This document shows positions 1-8,600 of a stretch of DNA of 22,848 nt, piece after piece. A model generated the notes under the pieces. It ran no database searches. It was not told where the DNA came from and saw only the letters and a program-made list of their open reading frames with translations. This stretch comes from Lingula anatina. Its lineage: Eukaryota > Brachiopoda > Lingulata > Lingulida > Lingulidae. Both the position numbers and the translations under genes were made by a program. The DNA is taken from contig NW_019773591.1 in assembly GCF_001039355.2 (NCBI RefSeq), positions 55,088 to 77,935 of the forward strand, given 5' to 3'. Position 1 is the first letter of the stretch. Each line of letters starts with the position of its first letter.

Positions 1-523
1 CCTACGGCCCCCCAGGCCCAAGAGGTCATCATAGATGTGGGCCAGCTGGTAGCGCCCCTCGTCCCTATGGAAGTTCTTTAAAGATCTTATGTGTATGGCT
101 TCCCTGACACCTCTGGCGAAGTCTTTACTTTCTTTATCTATTATTCTGGCGCTGTCCCAATCAATGAAATAATTCTCTTTAACTGAGTGATCCGTGAGAG
201 CAGATTTCCACATTTGTACCTCTGATTCTTTCCTTCTGTCCCTGGTGTAAATCATCATATTGTCCATGTTTTCAACTTCTGTTCTGTGTTCTATGACTCT
301 TATTGATAGTTTACGTTTGGTCTCTCCTACGTAACACTTGTCACAATTTTTACAATCAATGGTGTACCCCTGTACGCCTTTTTTTGCTCTGATTTGTCCT
401 TTGGGTGCACTAAAAACTGTTTTAGGCTCTATTGTAGAGTTGGGTCTCATAGCGGAACTGATCTTCCTTTTTTTAAGTATCCTAGACACTTTTCCTCCTT
501 TTCTGCCCAGTTTAATGTACGAT
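1..523 (-). mobile_element. Penelope-like retroelement, 3' GIY-YIG endonuclease part (truncated)
   Basis: Reading the minus strand from about 523 to the left edge gives one open frame of about 174 codons that continues beyond base 1. It holds a linker of the form VSRILKK...AMRPNSTI, then a Cys-rich pair (DCKNCDKC) fused to YVGETKRKLSIR, then EHR. A conserved block ALTDHSVKENYFIDWDSARI follows, then REAIHIRS and RDEGRYQLAHIYDDLL. This order matches the C-terminal GIY-YIG endonuclease region that follows reverse transcriptase in endonuclease-bearing Penelope-like elements (family knowledge). Upstream of it (higher coordinates) the frame meets a stop at 524-526 and another near 590, and no reverse transcriptase motif is visible before the SET gene. 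The copy is therefore 5'-truncated or decayed, and its true 3' end lies outside the window. Confidence 0.82.
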
Positions 524-789
524 TATTCATATTTTTGGGAGAGTATTTTGCTGTAAGGACATTCCTCTACACGGGTAGTTATCATAATCTATGCCATCTT
601 GTAATTCTTGTTTGTGAATAAGCTATGCTACCTTGAGATCTAAACCAGTGTGCACTGTTAGAACCACTGTAGACCAGTATTCTTTAGAATAATCGCGTCT
701 CAATTTTTTAAAATTAAATTAATAATTCAGATATTTAAAAAAAATTGTTACGTGAAACTGATCTTCACGTAGCCTATACTCTTACATAG
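524..789. other. AT-rich spacer between the retroelement and the SET gene
   Basis: No gene is visible. The part next to the element (524-620) can be read on the minus strand as a stop-interrupted continuation of the element. Further right the sequence is very AT-rich. Bases 750-770 form a perfect inverted repeat, ACGTGAA and TTCACGT around a 7-bp centre. The stretch ends in cttacatag, a possible splice acceptor ending at 789. Confidence 0.5.
750..770. promoter_or_regulatory. Palindrome with ACGTGA/TCACGT half sites upstream of the SET frame
   Basis: Two 7-bp arms, ACGTGAA (750-756) and TTCACGT (764-770), are exact reverse complements. TCACGT-type cores are bound by bZIP and bHLH factors, so this could be a promoter element for the SET frame that opens at 790. 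This rests on the palindrome and its position only. Confidence 0.25.
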
Positions 790-1467
790 GTTGGAGTTAC
801 TTCGCTGTATCTGTGGTCTTTGGAATTGGAGCGGGGTGGAAAGGCAGCGGCACGTGAAACCGACTTCAGGACGTGCAGATGTAAAGCGTTTATCTCAGTC
901 GACATAAAAAAGAGTCGCATTCCTGGGGCAGGAAAAGGAGCTTTTGCAAAAGAGAATATTTCCGCCGGTACGTTATTATGGGATATCAAATGTGACGCCA
1001 TATTGGCTGAGGACGATTGGGAACCTTGTTGGATGATACCGTATGACGACATAACAAGGAAATTGCTCTATTCGCTTGCTTTGCCTGCGTCGAAAACGCC
1101 AGTCAGTGACTTCTTAGTATTATTGCTGTTATGGTCGACTCTCGAAGGATGTGACTTAGTTAATGATTCGTGCAGAGACACCAAGAAAAAGCAGTGTTTC
1201 CTCATCAGCTTTGGCCCTTTAAATTACATTAATCATGGCAAAGAAGATGCAAATGTCGCGTGTCCCAGTGACGCAATGCGGTTCCAACATCATGTCTCAG
1301 CTGCTGCACTCGTAGCAATTAAGAACATCACAGCTGGAGATGAAATACTGCAAAACTACCAGGATTACCACGAGACAGACCCCTTCCTGAACTCAATAAA
1401 GAGAAAATTGGGCTTCGAGTTTGAAGCTAATCTGAATGATGACCTTAATCCAAAACTCGATTTGTAA
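790..1467 (+). CDS. SET-domain protein, probable protein-lysine methyltransferase; start unresolved
   Basis: The frame is open from 790 (TAG at 787-789) to the TAA at 1465-1467, about 225 codons. SET signatures appear in order: PGAGKGAFA (922-948, SAM-binding N-part), GPLNYINHG then DANV (about 1213-1260, the NHS/C pseudoknot motif with Gly in place of Ser), and GDEILQNYQDY (1336-1368, the catalytic Tyr end). SET enzymes transfer methyl groups from SAM to lysine on histones or other proteins; the substrate here cannot be told. No in-frame ATG precedes the SET core. The first in-frame Met falls inside the domain, after the GAGKG motif. Either this is the 3' exon of a spliced gene (possible acceptors end at 789 and 897), or it starts at a non-ATG codon, or it is a copy that lost its start. 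No post-SET Cys cluster is seen. An ATTAAA follows the stop. Confidence 0.7.
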   Translation, partial: VGVTSLYLWSLELERGGKAAARETDFRTCRCKAFISVDIKKSRIPGAGKGAFAKENISAGTLLWDIKCDAILAEDDWEPCWMIPYDDITRKLLYSLALPASKTPVSDFLVLLLLWSTLEGCDLVNDSCRDTKKKQCFLISFGPLNYINHGKEDANVACPSDAMRFQHHVSAAALVAIKNITAGDEILQNYQDYHETDPFLNSIKRKLGFEFEANLNDDLNPKLDL

Positions 1468-1954
1468 AAATGATTAAATAATGGCAAATTTATCCTATTG
1501 ACAACTGATGTAATTTTTACTTGAAAAAATCGAAATTGCTGGTGAATTTTTAAATTTCCCCGACATGGGGGACAAGTACAATATTTCAAGGTCGTACATT
1601 TTACTTAAATAAGGCAATTCTTTTATATTGCTCTGATCAGCGTGAATCTTAACAGGTAAAAACTGAAAGTAATTTCAAGTTCAGTTGAACTTGATAACTT
1701 TTTTTATGTTGTACGTGTTAATGTTATGTCATTAGCTACCCTTTCAAATAAGCCGACATATGCTTCTCTAGTTATTAAAAAAGAAAAACATTCTATCAAT
1801 TCTGTTTTGTCGGGCAGTTATTTTACCACATTTTCGAGAAATTACCATAAATGATATGGTTATATAGTCAAGTATACTGTCAATGTCACGCAAAGTTGTG
1901 GTCATCGGAGAACGGTCTCGTATGGTCTTATATGGGAGAGCTTCTGGGCACAGC
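1468..1954. other. Convergent intergenic spacer (SET / EGF gene 3' ends)
   Basis: There is no coding potential on either strand beyond short random frames. An ATTAAA lies a few bases after the SET stop and could serve as its poly(A) signal. No clear poly(A) signal for the minus-strand EGF gene was found, so its 3' UTR end is unknown. Confidence 0.5.
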
Positions 1955-4476
1955 CTACAGCCCTAATGGTGTTTGACATTTCTTGCCAGTATAACCAGGT
2001 CTACAGACACAAGTTACACTTCCTGTAGCGTCGTCAATACAAGTACCACCATTATAACAGGGCTCAGATGGACAATTCCTGTCCGGTGTCACTGAAAGTA
2101 GCGAGCAAAAGATATTACACTAGATTAGACTAAAGCATGACGTAAATCATCAGAATAAAAAAAAGGAAAAACGACACGATCGATTCTTATTGTCAAAAAT
2201 CTGACCAATAAATCCATCCATTGCAAATGTTTTTTCACCTATGTGATTATAAATGTTTCAATGACACCTACTTCCAACCTTCTGAAATATTCAAAGTTTA
2301 TTTACCTGAAGTCTGGCATTTCTTCCCAGTATAGCCAGGTCTACAGACACAAGTCACACTTCCAAAGGCGTCGTCAATACAAGTTCCGCCATTATAACAC
2401 GGCTCAGACGGACAATTTCTGACCAGTTCCACTGAAAACGATATCAATAAATTAGCAAAGGCCGGCATAAAAACGTAAAAATATTTGATGAAAATACCAT
2501 TTCTCTTCATTTTAAATCGGGACCCATTAATAATCGATATTATTTATACTCTAGATTCCCCCATACTGAATTAGAATATACTATACTCACTTGAAGTTTG
2601 ACATTTCTTGCCAGTATAACCAGGCCTACAGACACAAGTCACACTTCCAAAGGCGTCGTCAATACAAGTACCACCATTATAACACGGCTCAGACGGACAA
2701 TTTCTGACCGGTGTCACTGGAAATAACGATAACAATAAATTAACACAGGCCAAAATAATAATTAACCTACAGAAAATTTGAGTAAAATGACATATAAATA
2801 TTTCTCTTCATTTCAAAACGAGATTCATTAATAATCAATATAATTAATGCTCTTGATTCTCACCAGCCTGAAATAGACTATACTTACTTGAAGTTTGACA
2901 TTTCTTCCCAGTATAGCCAGGCCTACAGACACAAGTCACACTTCCAAAGGCGTCGTCAATACAAGTACCACCATTATAGCACGGCTCAGACGGGCAATTT
3001 CTGACCGGTGTCACTGAAAATAATGATAAAAAGAAATTAGGAGTCAATGGCACCCGCAAACTTCTGAAATAGTTCCCAACCAAATACATACTTTACCATA
3101 CAGTACAGTACTTGAACCTAGCAGAATCCTGGGTTTCCTGATGGGTGTTCGTTCTTATAGACCCCCCTTCTCTCCCCCCCCCCCCAAAAAAAAAAAAAAA
3201 AAACTATAGGCGTGACAGACATTTAAGCCGGCCAAGTTGACAGCAATTTATTGAGACTCCCCAGGAAGATAGATCGATTCAAATATCTGTGGGAATGGTC
3301 CCTAACATTCTACTGCCATCAATATCATTTTCATTTTTTTTCCTACTAATGATACACTGACCATAAAATGTTTCACTGACATTCGTACCACACCGTACAT
3401 GCAGTTGCACCCATATGTGTCAGTTTTGGATTGGATTACTTAGAGACTGTCCCTTACTAAGAAGAAATTGTGCATTGTTAAGCTGATTTGATCATGAAAT
3501 ATTTCCAAATGTGCAGTGAAGGCGTTTAATTTTGTAAGAATGGCATTGTGGTCCTCCCCCTAAAAGACCACTAAAATACTTACATGCCGTTTGACATTTT
3601 TTCCCAGTAAACCCAGATGTACAGACACAAGTCACACTTCCTAAAGCGTCGTCAATACAACTTCCGCCGTTATAACATGGCTCTGAAGGGCAATTCTTTG
3701 GCTTTGGCCCTGAAAATAAACTTCAGAATATAACCATCAGCTCATATGATTTTTGTCAGAGAAACGACAGCCATAATATAAATCTGCAGTGTATAATTTC
3801 ACTCTAATAGATGTGTGTCTGATATTTGTCATGAGGGTAACTAAATAAGACAAAGGAATGAGATTCTGCACACCCATAGCCAGAGGTTGAATTGCAACAA
3901 GGCATCCACACTGCTTGGGATCTCGGTTTCTTACATTAGCAAATGCAAAACATAAAATGTGCAGCGTACGTACTGTACGTTTTACCGATATAAATAGGGT
4001 TTGCTCGTGCCTCGTTTGTTCCAATGTTTTTTTTCTGCCTTGCGCTGAAAGCATAAACATATAATTCCATTACCTCGAGAACAATTCCTGTACAAAGCGG
4101 TCATGTCGCCATACAGTTGTTGAGCATCCTGGATGTTGATCACCTGTTGTGTCAAATCGACATTTGTGTTCCTTTTCCCAACAATTGCCGATGTTGGCGG
4201 TAGATTGCCAAGAAGCTCAGGCCAGTTGACGCAATCTGCCTTTATTCTGGCTTCGAGGGCGAAAATTTTCAATTTCGTCTGCTCCAACAGCGAGGTGTCG
4301 TCTGCCTCATTGCTTGACCCTGCCTCAGCGCCATTTTGGCGAAGAAGCATCGAGTGAGATGCCAGAAGGATGAAAAAGCAAGCGCTAGTGGGGACCATGT
4401 TCACAGTGAAGAGTACCATAAGTTGTATGAACTCCTGTAGTATGCTCACCAAGGCGTGTGAACCGACAGCCTTCAT
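1955..4476 (-). CDS. Secreted protein with five tandem EGF-like repeats (six exons)
   Basis: Exons in transcript order: 4476-4074, 3709-3584, 3013-2888, 2716-2591, 2431-2306, 2091-1955. All introns are GT-AG and the joined frame is open to the TAG at 1957-1955, giving 347 aa. Exon 1 encodes a hydrophobic leader ([12 protein letters not shown] about residues 35-46) and a short helical or linker part without EGF. Each later exon encodes one six-cysteine EGF module (C-x4-C-x5-C-x9-C-x-C-x8-C). All internal EGF exons are exactly 126 bp and phase 1-1, so they can be duplicated or skipped without frameshift. No transmembrane segment is seen and the chain ends QTPLGL, so it is probably secreted. The repeats lack the aromatic residue of Ca-binding EGFs. 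Met27 (4398) has a good leader context and may be the real start instead of 4476. The family was not recognised beyond EGF. Confidence 0.85.
2306..3013 (-). repeat. Tandem exon-intron duplication (EGF modules 2-4)
   Basis: Three 126-bp EGF exons (3013-2888, 2716-2591, 2431-2306) lie in units of about 285-297 bp. Modules 2 and 3 differ at 4 of 126 positions and all four are synonymous by eye. Module 4 differs from module 3 at about 11. The introns beside them are also recognisably related (for example both carry atttctcttcattt then attaataatc), but with more changes and indels. The whole exon-intron unit was therefore duplicated, and the exons have stayed nearly identical in protein sequence. 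Confidence 0.85.
3162..3203. repeat. C-run followed by A18 (T/G-run on the transcribed strand)
   Basis: Six C at 3162-3167, twelve C at 3174-3185, then eighteen A at 3186-3203. It lies in the intron between EGF modules 1 and 2. In the gene's sense direction it reads T18 then G12. A very similar C/A junction occurs at 5190-5215. Confidence 0.85.
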
Positions 4477-4489
4477 ATCAAGGGTTAGA

Positions 4490-4518
4490 TTTATACTGTG
4501 ATTAGCTTCCTATTTATA
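4490..4518 (-). promoter_or_regulatory. Two TATA boxes for the EGF gene
   Basis: On the minus strand TATAAATA (4518-4511) and TATAAATC (4497-4490) sit 21 bp apart, each preceded by the same CAG. The upper box would start transcription about 25-30 bp downstream, just above the ATG at 4476. The lower box would start it below 4476 and force use of Met20 or Met27. Both sit at the expected place for a core promoter of this gene. Confidence 0.5.
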
Positions 4519-4643
4519 CTGATTATCTAATTTCCTTGGTACATTTGTACAGCCTTGCTTTGAAATTGGGCTATTATTTTTGTGATTTATCATATATTGT
4601 AACAAAAATAACACAACAATATTCGACTATAAATGTGCATTTT

Positions 4644-4666
4644 TATATATATATATATATATATAT
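4644..4666. repeat. (TA)11 microsatellite
   Basis: An uninterrupted TA run about 60 bp upstream of the small plus-strand reading frame at 4725, where it could also act as a TATA-like element. Confidence 0.9.
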
Positions 4667-4724
4667 GTGGTCGTGGACAGCAGTTTGATACGTACAGTTA
4701 TACACAGTACCGGTAGGCTACACA

Positions 4725-4964
4725 ATGACACTACTAACCAAAATGGCCGCTGGATATGCGCAAGAAATCGTGGGAAGGGTCGCAGGTGCAGCACGTTGGG
4801 AATTGATAGCAAACTCTCTGATATCACAACCTTTTAATCTTTTTAATTGTTCTAGTCGAAGTAAAACCTTGAAGCGTTCATATGATCCAAAGAAGACGTA
4901 CGAGTACATTGTATTTCAAGCAACTGATTCGGAGTCCACGCCCGGTCCTCGCTTGTTTTTTTAA
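4725..4964 (+). CDS. Possible small single-exon gene, 79 aa (hypothetical)
   Basis: The family is not recognised. The frame runs from ATG 4725 to TAA at 4962-4964. The second Met (4743) has an excellent Kozak context (ACCAAAATGGCC), so the product may be 73 aa. The chain is mixed in character, with a basic middle (SKTLKRSYDPKK) followed by TYEYIVFQATD, and has no signal peptide or membrane segment. A (TA)11 tract lies upstream and an AATAAA lies at 5030-5035, about 65 bp after the stop. The set of Kozak ATG, frame and poly(A) signal suggests a compact transcript divergent from the EGF gene. A frame this short can occur by chance, so confidence is low. Confidence 0.3.
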   Translation: MTLLTKMAAGYAQEIVGRVAGAARWELIANSLISQPFNLFNCSSRSKTLKRSYDPKKTYEYIVFQATDSESTPGPRLFF

Positions 4965-5674
4965 GTTTGATATGTTCTTTCAGTGTTGGGTTGTATTGAT
5001 ATTTATTGAAAAAAGGTTGCTGGTAGTTAAATAAAAGCACTCAACAACACCTCTTAAGAAAAATTATCATTATTCTACCTTATAATATACAATTAATACA
5101 TTTTTGATTGTTTACTTAACAAGTCTTAGAATAAAGAAACCCTTTCAATGACGGTTAAAAAAATAATAACCCACTCCCATCCCCACCCCACCCCCCCCCC
5201 CAAAAAAAAAAAAAACTGGAATGTAAAATGCACGTAAAATTGCATCCCATAAATAGACATTATAAATATAACTTTGACAATTTTTTCAATCTGAAGATAA
5301 TATACCACTAAAATTGTGTCAAACTTTGTCACAAATTAAAAATTTGAGCAAAACCATCTCAATTGTACAAAAAATTATCAGACACCATGGTGATTATGTA
5401 ATCATGATGAGCGCCGTCTTTACAATATGGCACTGATCGTCAGCGTCTCAGTAGAGACATTTTCTTTTGACCCCAAAACTGTACCATACATCCAAATTAA
5501 ATCCAATTAAATCTGAACATGGTCTACTTTCACTTTCGTTTTCGTTATAATGTCTCACGTTTGTCACTGCGGCCTTTTAGTCACATCGCCACCCATTATA
5601 TAACTTCACAATCCAAAAAATATTTAACAATTAAAGTCTTGGGAATTCATCCATAGGCCTTTCTTAGCCAAAAC
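4965..5674. other. Convergent spacer between the small frame and the F-box gene
   Basis: No gene is seen. It holds an AATAAA on the plus strand (5030-5035), an AATAAA on the minus strand (complement of 5002-5007), and the C-rich/A-run tract at 5170-5215. The rest is AT-rich unique-looking sequence. Confidence 0.5.
5170..5215 (-). repeat. G-quadruplex-type tract plus homopolymer (C-run, then A14 on plus strand)
   Basis: On the plus strand C-runs at 5170-5201 (CCC, CCC, CCCC, CCCC, then twelve C) are followed by fourteen A. The minus strand therefore has at least four G-runs of three or more with loops of 1-3 nt, which satisfies the usual G4 pattern. It lies downstream of the F-box stop codon, in the direction its RNA would run. 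Confidence 0.75.
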
Positions 5675-8600
5675 TTAACATTCTCTGAGGCGGAACAACT
5701 CTGGACCATACTGTGCAGACGTGGGCACGGCATTGAACATGGCTGCCTAGAAAAATACAAAATCATTAAAAAAAATTAGTTTCTCCAATTTTTATGCACA
5801 ATGCGTACATTTGATTCAAATAGCAAATGATAAGCCACGCTGCCTGAGATATGCTCACAAGTACATTCGTTGTCTTGGTCTGTTTTCAAAAAAGCTTCAG
5901 TCAAGTTGACTGTGTTTAAGTAAAACTCCCCAAAATGTCTAATAGCATACCCTTGAGATGAGACGCTCAATCAGCCTCTGAGATCCGTGAGCTTTCTGTT
6001 GAAAATTCACATCTTGAATTGCGACCTTCAACTCCTGGCGATGTAAGACTTCTGTCTTCAGCCGCTGTAGGGCGCTGGGGTCAAAGAAGGTCCCCTCCCG
6101 AATATAGGCACTACAAATATAAAATCCCATAAATTATGTACGTATATTATGTAAATAGATAATAAATTTGACGTGCTAAAAAGACCGTTTGTGGAATATT
6201 TCAAAGAAGTTTCTATTTAAATAGTAATGAATTTATCACCAAAAACTGATGCCTTCATTTTAAGTAGAATTTAAATAAGTAAAATATACTAGTTGCAAGA
6301 TATGAATGTACTGTTCTTTCCTTTACAATGAAAAAAATAAAGCACAGCCAAAGATTGAAATCAGGCTCAGATAACATTTAAAACTAGAAAGTATTACCAG
6401 TACATCAGTGTGATTTACCTGTATGTCGGAGATTCTTTGATCTGCCCCTCATATGGATACCAGCCGTGAGTATGAATCATTCTCTCCACGGTCTTTTCTC
6501 GAAGAAGCACCTGAGGGTCTCTGTAACGCCACAACTTTTCCAAGTAAACCTCGGCCTTCACTTTGGCGACTTCGAGGCTCCAGAGACCGCGTGAGGTAGC
6601 TGGGGTATCGAAGTGCAGTTCCCATAAGAGGGATGTGAACAGTGCCTGAACCTCGTGGGACCGAGTTCCTTTGCCTCGGTGAGAGTACACGGAGGCAGGA
6701 TTGCGCCCGCTTGTCAAGTACCAACTTTCATAGGACTCGTCAAACAGACGGTAGAGGTCAGCACAGTTGCTACCATACTGGACGATAAGATCAAGATCTG
6801 GAAATTAGAAAAAAGAAAAAAAAATTAGATTTGAAACCATATATCAAAGTTGGTGATATTTTGTTACTATCACAGACACTATGTTGAACCGCACCGTATA
6901 AAACTTGGTTTATATCAATTCAACTTCCAGTACAAAAAATTATAATAAACAAATAAAATTAAATAAATTATGAAAAAAAACTTTTTCCTTCCATCTTAAA
7001 AAATATCATAGACATCACACATAAATTAATATTAGAAATGTTTATCAGGAGTCTATTGTGAAAAAAAAAAAAGATAACTGCACAGAGAATTGCACTGTTC
7101 AACGCCCCAAAAGATACAAAGAACGCTTCACTTACCAAAGTCATCTGCGCAAATTGCGTCCTTGTTAGCCATAAAGAAAGGGTGCGTATTAAATACATGG
7201 TCCAGGACGACCTCCATTGTAGGTTTATGACGCAATGCCACAGAGAAACTATGGTCTGCGCGGAGCTCATCTTCGGCTGAAAGAAAAGGGGATAAGCAGA
7301 GTTGCATAAATGGACTTCATCAAAACCTATACTTCTGATTCTGATTTCTATATGATCGTCTTTATCTGCATTTACGATAATCTGGAAAATTTTCAAAATT
7401 TCACATATGAAATAAAAACTGTTAAGCTCTGTGAAGCTAAAGGTATGAAAGTTTTCGGCTTGTGTTTGATAACCATATATGTTCCAACTACCAAGGTAAT
7501 TAATATTTTTGCACATGTTAAGCTATGGTTTTAATTCACTTTTAGAAGCATATGTGCCCACTACAGTACATCTAATCATATATGTACAAAAAAACTGTGT
7601 GGTGTTTTAATTTCTATCTTCACTATTTTCTTCGTATAACCTCAACCTGTCGGACGCTATGATTTTTATCAACTTAAAATGTTTCAATTCTTTAGTAATT
7701 TCTAACTTAAGTGGTGGGATAGGTGAAAGGTTGAAATTCTACCGCTATATACACTTACATCTTATCAATGCGTCCCTAAGAGCACGGTAGACGGGAGAAC
7801 CTGTGGCTCTGTGACATTCAAGAAGTCTGGCCATCTTCCTCAGCACCTTTTCTTTGTTACAGGCGAGGTACAGGTCCTCTATCTCTTCGCGATCTAAAGG
7901 GAAAAGTCAGATAAAAAGTATGATGACAAAAGTCATTTTTGTGTTGTCAGTTGTTTTTAACGTTGATATACTTTTTAAGCTTGCCTTGATGCTCGTATCC
8001 AAAAATAAATAAGCTTATGTCAAAATGATTTCTCTGTTGTAATGTTGATTTGTCTAGATAAAACAAAAGCCCTAATCTGCAAGTAGATGTGTTGACAATA
8101 CGGAGTTCTCGACAAACTTGTGAATCACCAAATTACTGGAAAACTACAGTATTAAGGAGTGAAAATATTATTTGAAATATCAGAGATTTAAATACAGTGT
8201 GTACATGTATGAGAGTGCTTACTTTCTATGAGACACTGTACATAGTAAGCAAAGAAATCATGAGCCACTACAGGGTCTTGGAACCGCTTGTTGTTCATGT
8301 CCACTATGGCGGACCACCTCATTCTCTTATCTTTCAGCTCAGAAAAGTAATCTGAAAATAACCAATAGAAATAGCCGTATAAATCTAAAAGGAGTATTAT
8401 GAAATACATTTTGACATCTTTGTTCAATATATTTACTTATATATTTTTGGCATTTTAGATTTGCGTCGTTCAATGAAAGATGTGTCAAATGCATAAATAA
8501 AAGCATTTGTATTTTCTGTATCATAAATGAATATTAAAATGGACAAAACTGGGTAAGATCATTTTCACTGGGGTCAGTGGTGCTTAAATAAGAGATATTG

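Noticed and set aside
4725-4964. Resemblance of TYEYIVFQATD to the FEYIIFRGSDI part of LSM14
   Set aside because: The match is about ten residues and the rest of the Sm-like domain is absent, so no family was assigned.
5404-5440. C/D-box snoRNA candidate (ATGATGA then CTGA)
   Set aside because: No second box pair or terminal stem was found at proper spacing.
6968-7516. Longest minus-strand open frame in the middle of the window (182 codons)
   Set aside because: It reads through exon 5 of the F-box gene in the wrong frame and into AT-rich intron; the correct frame is fixed by phase with exons 4 and 6.
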